Positions 18,983 through 28,616 of a DNA stretch of 50,647 nt are shown here, piece after piece. A model generated the notes under the pieces. That model saw only the letters and a list, made by a program, of their open reading frames with translations. It was not told the origin of the DNA and made no database searches. How positions within the stretch are numbered: the stretch's first letter is position 1; every line of letters starts with the position of its first letter. The position numbers and the translations under genes are program-made. The DNA comes from Methylicorpusculum sp. (GTDB lineage Bacteria; Pseudomonadota; Gammaproteobacteria; Methylococcales; Methylomonadaceae), in contig NZ_JAUSBX010000122.1 in NCBI RefSeq assembly GCF_030651835.1, positions 1 through 50,647 on the forward strand, read 5' to 3'.

Positions 18983-21241
18983 ATGCGGCTGCTATTTTTT
19001 GCTGAGCGCCGGCTAAGCAAAAAAAGCGGGTTACTCCCGGATAATACTGATTTATCCTTATCATCTTCCACGCCTAAAAAACGGAAGTTCAAATCCGGCT
19101 ATAACCTGTTGATGCTTTATAGCGGCCTTGTCTTGGCAGCCAGCTGTTCCGTTCAAGCCGAGCCTATAAAGATCGGCATACTGGCTTTTCGCCCTAAACA
19201 GGACATGCAGCAGCAATGGCAGCCGCTGACCAAAATACTCAAAAGCGCCATTCCCGAGCATGACTTTATCATTGAAGCGCTCTCTTACAATGAACTGGAG
19301 ATGGCTGTCTTTTCCCGGCAGATTGACTTCATTCTGACAAATCCGGCCCACTACATACAGATCGCTCATCATATCGGCTTATCTTCGCCACTGGCAACAC
19401 TCATTAAAAAACAGGACTCTAAAGGACTTGCGGCTTTTGGCGGGGTTATTTTCTCGTTAAAAGACCGGAAGGACATGCGTCGTTTAACCGATATTCGCGG
19501 AAAAAACGTCGCTGCGGTAGGTCAGGAATCTTTGGGCGGTTATCACTTACAAATTCATGAACTGCAAAAAACTGGCTTAAAAGCGGGCAAAAATTATAAA
19601 ATCCGGACTACCGGCACTCCGCACGACAAAGTCGTCGAGGCCGTTATGAGCGGCAAAGCCGATGCCGGTTTTGTTCAGACCGGTGTACTGGAAGCGCTGG
19701 CTCAACAAGGCAAACTGGACCTTAACGAAATCAGCATTATCAATAGCCAGGATTTACCCGACTTCCCTCTCTTTATTTCGACACGTCTGTTTCCCGAGTG
19801 GCCTTTTGCATCGCTCCCTCAAATAGACGAAAAACTGGCGAGACGAGTCACCGCTAATTTATTGATGCTTAGTGATCACCCGGATGTTAGCCAACTGATC
19901 GGAATTCAAGGGTTTTCCATCCCCGCCGATTATCTGTCCACGAATGAGTTACTTAGAGAACTTCGAGCACCGCCCTACGAAAATTTACCCGGCTTTACCT
20001 TAAACGATGTATGGCGCCGCTACACCTCACAAATCCTGGCCATCCTATTTACCACCGCCTGTGTTATCGCGCTGGGTATTGCGTTGATACTTGTCAACCG
20101 AAGGCTGCTTGTTGAACGCAAGAACGTCCAACAACAAACCATAAAACTGCAGGAAAGCGAAGCTCTCTGGAAATTCGCACTTGAAGGTGCGGGAGATGGC
20201 GTCTGGGACTGGAATATCCCAACAGGACAGGTCTTTTTTTCAAAGCAATGGAAAGCAATGATCGGTTATGCCGAAGACGAATTTGAAAACACGTTTGACT
20301 TCTGGAAAGATCATTTACACCCTGACGATAGAGACAGAGTCCTTTCCACCGTTCACCTTTATTTTGAAAAGAATCTGCCTCTTTACACGACAGAATTACG
20401 CATGCGCAGCAAAAGCGGCGAATGGCATTGGCTTCTTGCGCGCGGCATGGTTGTAAGTCATTCTGAATCCAACGAACCCTTACGAATGATTGGCACGCAC
20501 ACTGATATTAATGAACGAAAACAGGCGGAATTTGCTCTGCAAAAATCTAATGCCGATCTTGAACAGTTTGCTTACAGCGTATCGCATGATTTGCGGCAAC
20601 CGCTAAGAATGGTAACCGGTCACCTGCAATTAGTTGAAAAACATCTGGATGCCGTTCTCGATGATGACGACAGGGAAAACATGAACTTTGCGTTGCAGGG
20701 CGCAAAGAGAATGGATGCGATGATTGTGTCCTTGCTCGAGTATTCGCGGGTCGGCCGCAAATCCGCCCCCAAAAGCAAGCAATCCAGCCGCACCGCACTG
20801 GATAATGCCTTGTTTTTTCTGGAGCCGGCTCGTCAGGAGGCCCATGCGGCAATAAGGATTAGCGGAGAATGGCCTGAAATTGTCGCCAGCCAGGATGAGA
20901 TGACGCGCTTGTTTCTTAATTTGGCCGGTAATGCCATCAAATATCGCATCGAGGATCGTCCTCCCATCATTCTCATCCACGGTCATGTTGAAAATAATAT
21001 CTGGCGAGTTGATATCAGCGATAACGGGGTTGGCATTATTCCCAGCCAGATCCACCGTTTATTTCAATTTTTCAGCCGATTGCAATCCCGAGCCAAATTT
21101 GAGGGAACCGGAATGGGTCTCGCATTATGCCGGAAAATCGTCGAACACCACGAAGGCCGGATTTGGGCCGAGTCGGAAGGTGAAGGCAAAGGCAGCCGGT
21201 TTATTTTTGAAATACCGGTAAAAGCCAGTGAGACCGCATAG
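18983..21241 (+). CDS. PhnD-like periplasmic sensor histidine kinase (PhnD-TM-PAS-HisKA-HATPase)
   Basis: Membrane sensor kinase of 752 aa. It starts with a basic N-terminal stretch and signal/anchor helix (about 40-60), then a PhnD-like periplasmic binding domain (about 62-330) with LAFRPK, LTNPAH and FGGVIF, and a membrane helix (about 350-373). A PAS_3 domain follows (about 393-515), then HisKA with phospho-His H535 in VSHDLRQPL, and an ATPase domain with N, DNGVGI and GTGMGLAL boxes. The SHDLRQPL type is found in phytochrome-like kinases that partner with single-domain response regulators, and one such regulator lies at 22441. The periplasmic half is paralogous to that of the GGDEF-EAL protein at 5591. 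The start is uncertain: ATG 18983 opens the frame, while ATG 19112 gives a shorter signal peptide. The ligand is unknown, and PhnD resemblance does not prove phosphonate binding. Confidence 0.9.
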   Translation: MRLLFFAERRLSKKSGLLPDNTDLSLSSSTPKKRKFKSGYNLLMLYSGLVLAASCSVQAEPIKIGILAFRPKQDMQQQWQPLTKILKSAIPEHDFIIEALSYNELEMAVFSRQIDFILTNPAHYIQIAHHIGLSSPLATLIKKQDSKGLAAFGGVIFSLKDRKDMRRLTDIRGKNVAAVGQESLGGYHLQIHELQKTGLKAGKNYKIRTTGTPHDKVVEAVMSGKADAGFVQTGVLEALAQQGKLDLNEISIINSQDLPDFPLFISTRLFPEWPFASLPQIDEKLARRVTANLLMLSDHPDVSQLIGIQGFSIPADYLSTNELLRELRAPPYENLPGFTLNDVWRRYTSQILAILFTTACVIALGIALILVNRRLLVERKNVQQQTIKLQESEALWKFALEGAGDGVWDWNIPTGQVFFSKQWKAMIGYAEDEFENTFDFWKDHLHPDDRDRVLSTVHLYFEKNLPLYTTELRMRSKSGEWHWLLARGMVVSHSESNEPLRMIGTHTDINERKQAEFALQKSNADLEQFAYSVSHDLRQPLRMVTGHLQLVEKHLDAVLDDDDRENMNFALQGAKRMDAMIVSLLEYSRVGRKSAPKSKQSSRTALDNALFFLEPARQEAHAAIRISGEWPEIVASQDEMTRLFLNLAGNAIKYRIEDRPPIILIHGHVENNIWRVDISDNGVGIIPSQIHRLFQFFSRLQSRAKFEGTGMGLALCRKIVEHHEGRIWAESEGEGKGSRFIFEIPVKASETA

Positions 21242-21271
21242 CCGTTTTATCCTGAACCGGAGAGCCTTAGC

Positions 21272-22267
21272 ATGGTATTAAACCCAGAAAAAACCCGCCT
21301 TACCCGCCGGCAATTCATCACTCAGCTAAGCGCATTGGGTTTATTGCCGCTGTTTTCAGGATGTGAAGCAATATTCAGCAAACCTCTATCCATAGCTGCT
21401 CACGCGTGGCCCGGATACGAGTTTATGTTTTTAGCGATGCGGGAAAACTGGCTGGATAAAAACCAGGTGGCTCTCATTGAAACGCGTTCCGCAACGGACT
21501 CTTTACAAAAGCTGAAAGCAGGACAAGCCGATGGCGCAGCATTGACGATGGATGAAATATTGACAGCCAGATCCGAAGGAGTGGCCCTTTCGATTGTATC
21601 CATTTTTAATATATCTGCCGGTGCCGACATGCTGCTGGCCTTTCCCGGCATCAACCTCCTTACCGATATCAAAGGCAAACGAATCGGGGTAGAAGAAGGT
21701 TCGGTTTCCAGCCTGATTCTCCACAAAGCATTGGAAGCAGCCGATTTGTCATCAACCGATATCATCAAAGTACCGTTGACTATCGCAGACCACCTTGATG
21801 CCTGGAAAAACCAGCAGGTTGATGCCCTAGTGACTTACGAGCCGGTAGCCAGCCAGTTGTTGGCCGATGGCGCGGTAAAGCTTTTTGATAGCCGGTCAAC
21901 ACCTAATTTGATTGTAGATGCTTTGGCGGTAAGAACTGACCGGCTGAAAGTGAGCTATAGACAGGCAATCATGCATCTTATCGAAGCTCATTTTAAAGGC
22001 CTTTATCATCTCAACACCAATCCACAAGATGCTTCTTACCGCATGGCCAAACATTTGAATCTGCCACCCAAAAATGTACTCAATGCTTACAAAGGCCTAG
22101 TATTACCCGATCTGATAAACAATCACCGCTTATTATCCGGCAATAAGCCCGTCCTGCTTGAAAGCGCCACCCATCTGAACAAGGTGTTGCTTCAAATCGG
22201 AAAAATCAATCGTAGCGATACGCTGAATAACCTGATTGATTCTAGCTTTCTGCCCACAATACTCTAA
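21272..22267 (+). CDS. ABC-type substrate-binding lipoprotein, NMT1/THI5-like (nitrate/sulfonate/taurine class)
   Basis: Periplasmic binding protein of 331 aa tethered as a lipoprotein. The N-terminus is Arg-rich (TRRQFI), followed by a hydrophobic run and a lipobox-like FSGC with the Cys near residue 31. The NMT1/SsuA fold is suggested by AAHAWPGYE, KAGQADGAALTMDEI, KGKRIGVEEGS, and DALVTYEPVASQL. No permease or ATPase gene is nearby, and the gene sits 30 bases after the sensor kinase and before a response regulator. It may therefore present ligand to the PhnD-like sensor rather than feed a transporter (inference). A truncated paralogue at 5452 sits next to the other PhnD sensor. Substrate cannot be read from sequence. 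Confidence 0.85.
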   Translation: MVLNPEKTRLTRRQFITQLSALGLLPLFSGCEAIFSKPLSIAAHAWPGYEFMFLAMRENWLDKNQVALIETRSATDSLQKLKAGQADGAALTMDEILTARSEGVALSIVSIFNISAGADMLLAFPGINLLTDIKGKRIGVEEGSVSSLILHKALEAADLSSTDIIKVPLTIADHLDAWKNQQVDALVTYEPVASQLLADGAVKLFDSRSTPNLIVDALAVRTDRLKVSYRQAIMHLIEAHFKGLYHLNTNPQDASYRMAKHLNLPPKNVLNAYKGLVLPDLINNHRLLSGNKPVLLESATHLNKVLLQIGKINRSDTLNNLIDSSFLPTIL

Positions 22268-22440
22268 AATTCCAGTGAAACTTATCAAGAAAACAGGCAA
22301 CCTCTGCCACAAAAAAGCACTTGAAGTTAAGATTTCTAATTCGAATAAGCCAATCGCCAAACAATGCATTAAGAGTGACAACCCCGTATGAAAAACAGCA
22401 AACAAAAATTTCAATTGCCAGCTTCAATAAGCCGTCCATC

Positions 22441-22914
22441 ATGACCGGTTACAATGCGGTTAATTTTAGAATATTGCTGATTGAGGATGAACCTGCCGAG
22501 GCAAATCTGGTCAAGATGGCGCTCAGAGAAAATAAGATTCAGTGCCAACTTCACCATGTGACAGACGGACTGGAAGCGCTGGAATTTCTTAGGAACGGCA
22601 ATAGTGAAAATGCCGAATTTCAGAGCCCCGATATCATTCTGCTGGATGTCAATATGCCCCGAATGAACGGCCAGGAATTTTTGACTGAAATCAAATCGGA
22701 TATCAACCTGTCATATATTCCGGTGATTGTCTTTTCTTCAGCCGATTCGGAAAGCGAAATTTCCACGTCCTACCAACTGGGCGCAGCCAGTCATATTATC
22801 AAACCAACCGACATGGCCGCTTTTATCGATACGTTCAGAATAATCGACGCCTATTGGTTCAAACTTACCCGCTTACCCAACAAGCCTTATTCAGATTTTG
22901 TTTCGATTGAATAA
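22441..22914 (+). CDS. Single-domain response regulator (Rcp1/CheY-like)
   Basis: Stand-alone receiver of 157 aa. Acidic E15-D16, phospho-acceptor D69 in ILLDVNMP, a conserved Ser in VFSSADS and the Lys of IIKPTD are all present. It is of the Rcp1 type that accepts phosphate from phytochrome-like HisKA kinases, matching the kinase type at 18983. The frame is open back to 22321, but that extension is low-complexity and starts with TTG, so ATG 22441 (MTGYNAVNFRILLIEDE) is chosen. It lies 173 bases after the lipoprotein gene and ends 16 bases before the convergent nasA stop. No output domain is present, so it acts by protein contact or as a relay intermediate. Confidence 0.9.
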   Translation: MTGYNAVNFRILLIEDEPAEANLVKMALRENKIQCQLHHVTDGLEALEFLRNGNSENAEFQSPDIILLDVNMPRMNGQEFLTEIKSDINLSYIPVIVFSSADSESEISTSYQLGAASHIIKPTDMAAFIDTFRIIDAYWFKLTRLPNKPYSDFVSIE

Positions 22915-22930
22915 AGGCGGCTTACGCTAT

Positions 22931-25621
22931 TTAAGCCCGGTCAGCGGCGGCATTTTGACTTAAATATTTTTTTAACTCAGGAATACACGAACCGCAGCCG
23001 GTACCTGCACTTAATCGCTGGCCAATCTCTTCAACATTATTCAATCCGAATGTTTTGACCGCTTTGGCAATCGACTTCTCCCCCACATTGAAACACGAAC
23101 AAACAATACGTCCGCAATCCTCGCCACCCATTGGCGGCAGTCCGCTAAGCAAACGTAAACGTTCGGCCCGGCTTAGCGTCTCTTGTGAAAACAACGTTGC
23201 CAACCAGGCCGGTTCCGGCAACACCGGCGTGGACGAGACAAATAAACAGCAGTCCAACCGGTTATCAATGACTAAAGCGCTCCGGTACGCACCTAACTCA
23301 GGATCGCTGTATTCCAGCCAGTCATTATTTTCAACCGGTTTTGACCGTATTGTCTCTAGCCATTGCCGCCAATGATGCGGCTGCGTGCTATCCGCCAATT
23401 CATAACGACTAAAGCCATTGCCCTTGATTTTGACGACATATTCAATACCAGTGATCATTAACGGTGAGCGCGACAAAATCATCCCGTACCACTTCGCGGG
23501 ATAACGGGCGATTGCAACCGGCGTTTGCTTGCTTTCCGGCTGCCCTGAGCAAGGATCGACAACCGGATTGACCAAGGCTCCGATTCTGCCCCGGCTGCTG
23601 AGTTGAGCTGTCCAGTGCATAGGTACAAACACGCTGCCGGGCTGCTGACTATCGGTCGTTACAACCCGGGCAATCATACTGCCCCACCGGCTTTCCAAAA
23701 CGGCCAGATCCTGTGTTTTAAGCTTATATTCGGCCGCATCGGCAGGATGAATTTCAACAAAGGGCTCTGGTTTGTGTGCATTCAGTCTGGCCGACAAGCC
23801 GGTGCGGGTCATCGTATGCCACTGATCACGCAGTCGTCCGGTATTCAACGTAAACGGGTATTGCCGGTTTGGCGCATTGACCGGCGGACGCGGTTGAATA
23901 GCGATAAACTGTGCTTTTTTTGAAACCGTATAAAACTGACCATCGCCAAAGAGCCGCGCCGTTCCGTCGGGGGCATTGTCTGTAACAGGCCATTGCACGG
24001 GCTGCAATTGGTCAAATTGTTCCTGTTTAATCCCGGCGAACGAGGAAATATTAAAATCGCGCACAAGCCCTGAATCATCATTTTCAAAACCCGACAAGGC
24101 CGCATGTTCACGAAAAATATCAGCACTGGTCCGGTAATTGAACGCTTCCCGGTAACCCATTCGCGTCGCGACCTGACAGATAATCCACCAATCGGGTTTG
24201 GCCATGCCGGAGGCCTGAAACAAAGGCCGCTGCCTGGAAATACGGCGCTCCATATTGGTGACTGTGCCGTCTTTTTCACTCCAGCCCAAGGCCGGCAATT
24301 TGATATGCGCCAAATCCATTGTATCCGTGGCTTCGATACAATCGGAAACAATCACCAGCTCGCATTGTTTCAATGCGGCTTTGATTTTATCGGCATTCGG
24401 CAAGGTCACAACCGGATTGGTCGCAATAATCCAGACCGCTTTAACGCTGCCGTCATAAATAGCATCGAACAGTTCCACCGCTTTCAACCCTGGTCGCGCC
24501 GCAACACGATCGGATCCCCAAAAGCGGCCAACCAGGTCAACCTGTTCAGGATTATCCAGCTCCATGTGCGCGGCCAGGGTATTGGCTAGACCACCCACTT
24601 CCCTGCCCCCCATTGCATTGGGCTGACCGGTAAATGAAAAAGGCCCCATGCCTGGCTGGCCTATTTTCCCCGTCGCCAGATGGCAGTTGATAATCGCATT
24701 GCATTTGTCCGAACCGGAACCGGATTGATTGATGCCTTGAGAGTAAACCGTCACAACGTTGCGAGTCCCGGCAAACCAGTTGAAAAACTGTTCAACATCC
24801 GCTGCCGTCAAGCCGCAACCCTCAGCCACGTCAGCAATAGTTCCGGCACTGGCCATTGCCGAAACCAACGCCGAGTCAAAACCTTCGGTGTGAGCGTCTA
24901 TATAGACTTTATCCAATGCACCGGTTTGTGCCAGAAAGCTCAGCAAGCCGTTAAACAACAGTCCGTCCATGCCCGGCTTAACCGCCAAATGCAGATCTGC
25001 GCTGTCGCACGTAGCCGTTCTGCGCGGATCGATGACCACTATTTTTAAGGACGGATTTTTTTCCCTCGCTTTTCGGATACGCTGGAATATAACCGGATGG
25101 CACCAGGCGGTATTCGATCCGGTCAATACGATTAAGTCGGCCAATTCCAGATCTTCATAATTACCAGGAACCGCATCGGCCCCAAAAGCCCGCTTATAGC
25201 CGGCAACGGCTGAAGACATGCAAAGCCTGGAATTGGTATCGATATTCGCCGAACCGATAAAGCCTTTCATCAATTTATTGGCGACATAATAATCTTCGGT
25301 CAACAACTGACCGGAGACATAAAAAGCCACAGCATCAGGGCCATAATCACGAATAATACGAGTCAATCCATCGGCTACCGCATCCAGCGCCGTATCCCAG
25401 TCACAGCGCTTTCCGCTAACTTCTGGATACAGCAGCCGGTTTTCCAGCGAAACGGTATCGCTTAATGCCGCGCCTTTTGAGCACAGTTTCCCGAAGTTGG
25501 CCGGATGTTCCGGATCACCTTGAATGCTCACCTGATGACCGGCGGGGTCATCGACTGTTGCGATGATGCCGCAGCCGACCCCACAGTAGGGACACGTTGT
25601 TTTAATCTGAGTTTTTATCAT
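22931..25621 (-). CDS. nasA: Assimilatory nitrate reductase catalytic subunit
   Basis: Cytoplasmic molybdopterin (bis-MGD) enzyme that reduces nitrate to nitrite for assimilation. The N-terminal [4Fe-4S] ligands are C10, C13, C17 and C47 (CPYCGVGC ... KLCSKG). The molybdopterin oxidoreductase body follows, including TGSNTAWCHPV and QGINQS, then the molydopterin-dinucleotide-binding domain (LNTGRLRDQWHTMTRTG). The C-terminus carries a BFD-like [2Fe-2S] domain with CSC and CGSC pairs. This matches Klebsiella-type NasA (known to have the extra C-terminal cluster) and not the shorter cyanobacterial NarB. The length is 896 aa. It is the last gene of the nrt-nas operon, 9 bases after the FAD protein. 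Confidence 0.95.
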   Translation of the reverse strand: MIKTQIKTTCPYCGVGCGIIATVDDPAGHQVSIQGDPEHPANFGKLCSKGAALSDTVSLENRLLYPEVSGKRCDWDTALDAVADGLTRIIRDYGPDAVAFYVSGQLLTEDYYVANKLMKGFIGSANIDTNSRLCMSSAVAGYKRAFGADAVPGNYEDLELADLIVLTGSNTAWCHPVIFQRIRKAREKNPSLKIVVIDPRRTATCDSADLHLAVKPGMDGLLFNGLLSFLAQTGALDKVYIDAHTEGFDSALVSAMASAGTIADVAEGCGLTAADVEQFFNWFAGTRNVVTVYSQGINQSGSGSDKCNAIINCHLATGKIGQPGMGPFSFTGQPNAMGGREVGGLANTLAAHMELDNPEQVDLVGRFWGSDRVAARPGLKAVELFDAIYDGSVKAVWIIATNPVVTLPNADKIKAALKQCELVIVSDCIEATDTMDLAHIKLPALGWSEKDGTVTNMERRISRQRPLFQASGMAKPDWWIICQVATRMGYREAFNYRTSADIFREHAALSGFENDDSGLVRDFNISSFAGIKQEQFDQLQPVQWPVTDNAPDGTARLFGDGQFYTVSKKAQFIAIQPRPPVNAPNRQYPFTLNTGRLRDQWHTMTRTGLSARLNAHKPEPFVEIHPADAAEYKLKTQDLAVLESRWGSMIARVVTTDSQQPGSVFVPMHWTAQLSSRGRIGALVNPVVDPCSGQPESKQTPVAIARYPAKWYGMILSRSPLMITGIEYVVKIKGNGFSRYELADSTQPHHWRQWLETIRSKPVENNDWLEYSDPELGAYRSALVIDNRLDCCLFVSSTPVLPEPAWLATLFSQETLSRAERLRLLSGLPPMGGEDCGRIVCSCFNVGEKSIAKAVKTFGLNNVEEIGQRLSAGTGCGSCIPELKKYLSQNAAADRA

Positions 25622-25630
25622 GACAACAGC

Positions 25631-26854
25631 TTATGCAGCGACGGATAAGGGCGTTTGCCCAAAAATCAGGCCATCACGCAAGGGTGAAATATCAATCTTA
25701 TTCTTCAGTAAATCCAGATACCAGGCCGAGTCAGCCGTATCGCCGTACAACAACACACCGGCAATCAAGCTGTTTTTTATGATTAATTTTTTGTAAATGT
25801 TTAAGGCCGGGTCAATAAAAACAATCTGTTCGGCACCGGCTTCACCGGCAAAATCGCCCGCCGAAAACAAATCGATACCCGTGACTTTAAGACGCGTCGC
25901 AGGCTGCAGGCTTTGATACACCGGCGCTTTTTTATGCGCCAAATGCTGCGCGCACACTTTGGCTTGCTCATAAACCGGCGCAACCAGCCCGAAAAGTTCT
26001 CCGCGATGCTGCACGCACTCGCCTACTGAGTAAATGGCAGGATCACTGGTACGCAAACTGTCATCGACCACAATGCCTTGTTCACAGTCCAGACCGATGC
26101 GCCGAGCAAGCATCATATTGGGCAGAATGCCGGTTGCCATGATCAACAGATCAGCTTGCAGCACGGATCCGTCGCTGAGTTCAACCTGACTGATATGACC
26201 TTCAACGGCAATAATGTTATTGATGGTGCAGCCTAATTTAAAGCTAAGCCCCTTGCTTTCCAGTTGTTTCTTCAGCATGGCGCCTGCCTGATCATCAAGC
26301 TGCCGATTCAATAAATGCCCGGCGCGATTGACGACGGTAACATTCATACCGCGTTGCTGTAAGCCGTTGGCCGCTTCAATACCCAATAAACCGCCACCCA
26401 AAACCACGGCATGCTGCCTGGTTTCGGATTTTTCAATCATGGCCTCGACATCGGCAATTTCCCGGAAACTCATGACGCCGTCGGCATCACGTCCCGGAAT
26501 GGGCAAAATCAGCGGCACAGAGCCAGTTGCAATCAACAATTTATCGTAATAAGCCTGCGTTCCATCCCTGGCAATGACGATCTGTTTTTCCCTATCGACA
26601 TCGACAACCGTTTTATCAGGACCGCAATACAGCGTGATACCGTGTTTGTGATACCAGGCGAAGTCGTGAATCATGATGTCATCGACCCGTTTTTCGCCGT
26701 ACAAGACCGGAGTCAACAAAATGCGATTGTAATTACCGTAAGGTTCGGCGCCGAATACGGTGATGTCATATAAGTCGGGTGCCGATTCGATCAAGGATTC
26801 AACGGTGCGCATGCCTGCCATGCCGTTACCAATCACGACTAATTTTAGTTTCAT
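25631..26854 (-). CDS. FAD/NAD(P)H oxidoreductase, electron donor for NasA (NasC-like; NirB N-terminal type)
   Basis: Pyridine-nucleotide-disulfide oxidoreductase family protein of 407 aa. It has an FAD Rossmann motif at the N-terminus (VIGNGMAGMR), a second NAD(P)H motif near residue 148 (VLGGGLLGIEAA), ATGSVP, and the FAD-ribityl region SVGECVQHRGELFGL. It resembles the first 400 residues of the NADH-dependent nitrite reductase NirB but lacks the BFD cluster and siroheme domain. The gene order next to nasA suggests that it passes electrons from NAD(P)H to NasA, as NasC does in Klebsiella. ATG 26854 is preferred over 26860 because AAGGA lies eight bases before it. Other reductase roles cannot be excluded. 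Confidence 0.85.
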   Translation of the reverse strand: MKLKLVVIGNGMAGMRTVESLIESAPDLYDITVFGAEPYGNYNRILLTPVLYGEKRVDDIMIHDFAWYHKHGITLYCGPDKTVVDVDREKQIVIARDGTQAYYDKLLIATGSVPLILPIPGRDADGVMSFREIADVEAMIEKSETRQHAVVLGGGLLGIEAANGLQQRGMNVTVVNRAGHLLNRQLDDQAGAMLKKQLESKGLSFKLGCTINNIIAVEGHISQVELSDGSVLQADLLIMATGILPNMMLARRIGLDCEQGIVVDDSLRTSDPAIYSVGECVQHRGELFGLVAPVYEQAKVCAQHLAHKKAPVYQSLQPATRLKVTGIDLFSAGDFAGEAGAEQIVFIDPALNIYKKLIIKNSLIAGVLLYGDTADSAWYLDLLKNKIDISPLRDGLIFGQTPLSVAA

Positions 26855-26910
26855 GATCATTATCCTTAAAATAATCCAGAACGATGGCTAAACGAATATT
26901 TTCAGCAGAA

Positions 26911-28458
26911 TCAGAAATTGAATTGGACTTCGACAAACCCGTAATCGGCATTTTTGTTGTTCGTGTAGGCATTGCTCATGGCCGTTCCGCCGAAAACGTG
27001 TCCGTAGTACATATTCCAGCTGACGTGATCATTTAATTTGTGGCTTAACGAAACATCTATGAGCTGCCCCACATCCCTTGAACCACCGCCGTTTCGTCCG
27101 AAATAACCGAAGGACCCAGTCCGACTGGTTGCGCCGGCGCCGGCATAAAACAAATCATCCGTGGATGAGAGAGCAAGATGATGATAATTCATCTGAACCT
27201 GGACGTTGTCCAACGGCGATACGATAAATTGAGCATAGGTGTCTTCGATATTCATCAAGTTATAGAAGGGGAAAAGCGCTTGGAGTCGAACGGTCGGCAA
27301 GACTTGGAAAAAGGTTTTGTGGGTGCCGTCGTTACGATCATCGTCTCCGGAAGACCGGGTATAGCCACCTCTAAACCAAGGTTTTAACGGCAGTTGCGAA
27401 AATTGATAACCCAGCTCGGCAGTTCCAGCCCATGCACGATGCTCTTGGTCGGTCCAGTCGCCGAATTGGTAAGCGCCCCAAACCAACGCATCGAATTGAC
27501 CAGGACCAATCGGTAAAAGAGTCAAAGAGTGAGTGCCTATGGTATGGACGCGCACATTGTCATCTTTGGCGAAGGAGCGTTGTGCTAACGGTCGGTTATC
27601 AACAACCCGAATGTTTCGAGCATCGTTGTAATAGAGATAGAACAATCGCGCTTCGGTACCCGGCAGCAAAGCATTGCGTTTGCTGGTCAATGCGGTATAA
27701 AACACATCTAACGCGCTGATCTGACTTTGTACATCGATATTAAATCCGCCTTGAGTCGGACGCACGCCGGTTGCGGTAAAGTTGTAGTCAGGCTTGTCGT
27801 AAACGACGGAAAATCCATCGAATCTTCGTCCCGCATGAGTGAAATCGAAATTGCCGATCAAGCGTTGCGAAACACGGCTGGTTTTCAAGAAGTCGAAACT
27901 CTTGTCACCGGTCTTATATTCCAAGCCTTCATTGACACCAAAACGACCCAGTTTAAGATTTAAACCGGGAGCGCCCAGCCAGCCCATTTTGAAATTCAGC
28001 CAAAGCTCCTGCAAATGCAAATCGGACAGACTTTTCGAACGGCTTTCATTATCTCTGTAGTAAGCACCGCCCAGTCCCAGCGGTCCGACGGCGGGAGCGA
28101 ATGCATTAGCCGGCAAGTCATAGAGTCCGACATGTTGCGTTTGAACCAGACCATCGACCCAATCGGTTTCTAACTTTAAACCTAAGCGAGTACGGGTTGC
28201 CCAAAAATCATATTCGTGATCGGTTGGCGTCGTGACGGATGGGAGACCGGGTTCGAAAAAATTCCACGCTTCATAACGGCCACGCAATTCGCCCGTCATC
28301 GTCAATCCCGGCACGATTTGCCCGAGGGGCTTTTGATTTTCCGCGGCCAACGATTCGTTGTTGATTGCAGATATGGCTAGTGAGCAAAATAATAATGCGG
28401 CGCGGTTACGTGTTCGGCACGTGTGTTTTTGCAGCGATAACGCTTTAACTGACAACAT
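26911..28458 (-). CDS. Outer-membrane beta-barrel porin of the alginate-export type, in the nitrate operon
   Basis: A secreted protein of 515 aa with signal peptide (CRTRNRAALLFCSLAISAI, cleavage after a SLAA-like site). It is followed by alternating aromatic/charged strand sequences typical of a beta-barrel (TMTGELRGRYEAWNF, WATRTRLGLKLETDWV, LELWLNF-like pairs) and ends in a C-terminal Phe (VEVQFNF), the usual outer-membrane assembly signal. It belongs with the alginate-export (AlgE-like) porin family. No alginate gene is near. Its place between the nitrate transporter and nitrate reductase suggests a nitrate/nitrite outer-membrane channel (inference). ATG 28458 is chosen for AAGGGGA upstream; the longer frame to 28482 lacks this. 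A 158-base gap separates it from nrtCD and contains no convincing terminator. Confidence 0.82.
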   Translation of the reverse strand: MLSVKALSLQKHTCRTRNRAALLFCSLAISAINNESLAAENQKPLGQIVPGLTMTGELRGRYEAWNFFEPGLPSVTTPTDHEYDFWATRTRLGLKLETDWVDGLVQTQHVGLYDLPANAFAPAVGPLGLGGAYYRDNESRSKSLSDLHLQELWLNFKMGWLGAPGLNLKLGRFGVNEGLEYKTGDKSFDFLKTSRVSQRLIGNFDFTHAGRRFDGFSVVYDKPDYNFTATGVRPTQGGFNIDVQSQISALDVFYTALTSKRNALLPGTEARLFYLYYNDARNIRVVDNRPLAQRSFAKDDNVRVHTIGTHSLTLLPIGPGQFDALVWGAYQFGDWTDQEHRAWAGTAELGYQFSQLPLKPWFRGGYTRSSGDDDRNDGTHKTFFQVLPTVRLQALFPFYNLMNIEDTYAQFIVSPLDNVQVQMNYHHLALSSTDDLFYAGAGATSRTGSFGYFGRNGGGSRDVGQLIDVSLSHKLNDHVSWNMYYGHVFGGTAMSNAYTNNKNADYGFVEVQFNF

Positions 28459-28616
28459 GGCTATTCCCCTTATAATAAGCAAAAATTCGTTTACGGCCTT
28501 ACCCTTGAGTAAGTGGCTGTGTTCTGGTTGATTGTGGCTTTCTTGTTAAAAACGCAATGCCGCTCCGTTTTTTCATGATCGTTTGAATGAATCAGTGTTC
28601 GATGAATCATCTAAAA

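Noticed and set aside
18983-22267. PhnD-like genes as part of a phosphonate uptake operon
   Set aside because: The PhnD domains are fused to signalling outputs and no phn transporter or C-P lyase gene is present.
22321-22440. N-terminal extension of the single-domain response regulator
   Set aside because: It begins with TTG, has no receiver-family similarity, and the receiver fold starts right after ATG 22441.
28459-28616. Separate promoter or terminator between nrtCD and the porin gene
   Set aside because: Only a weak 5-bp hairpin was found on the minus strand and no T-run, so this is not enough to split the operon.
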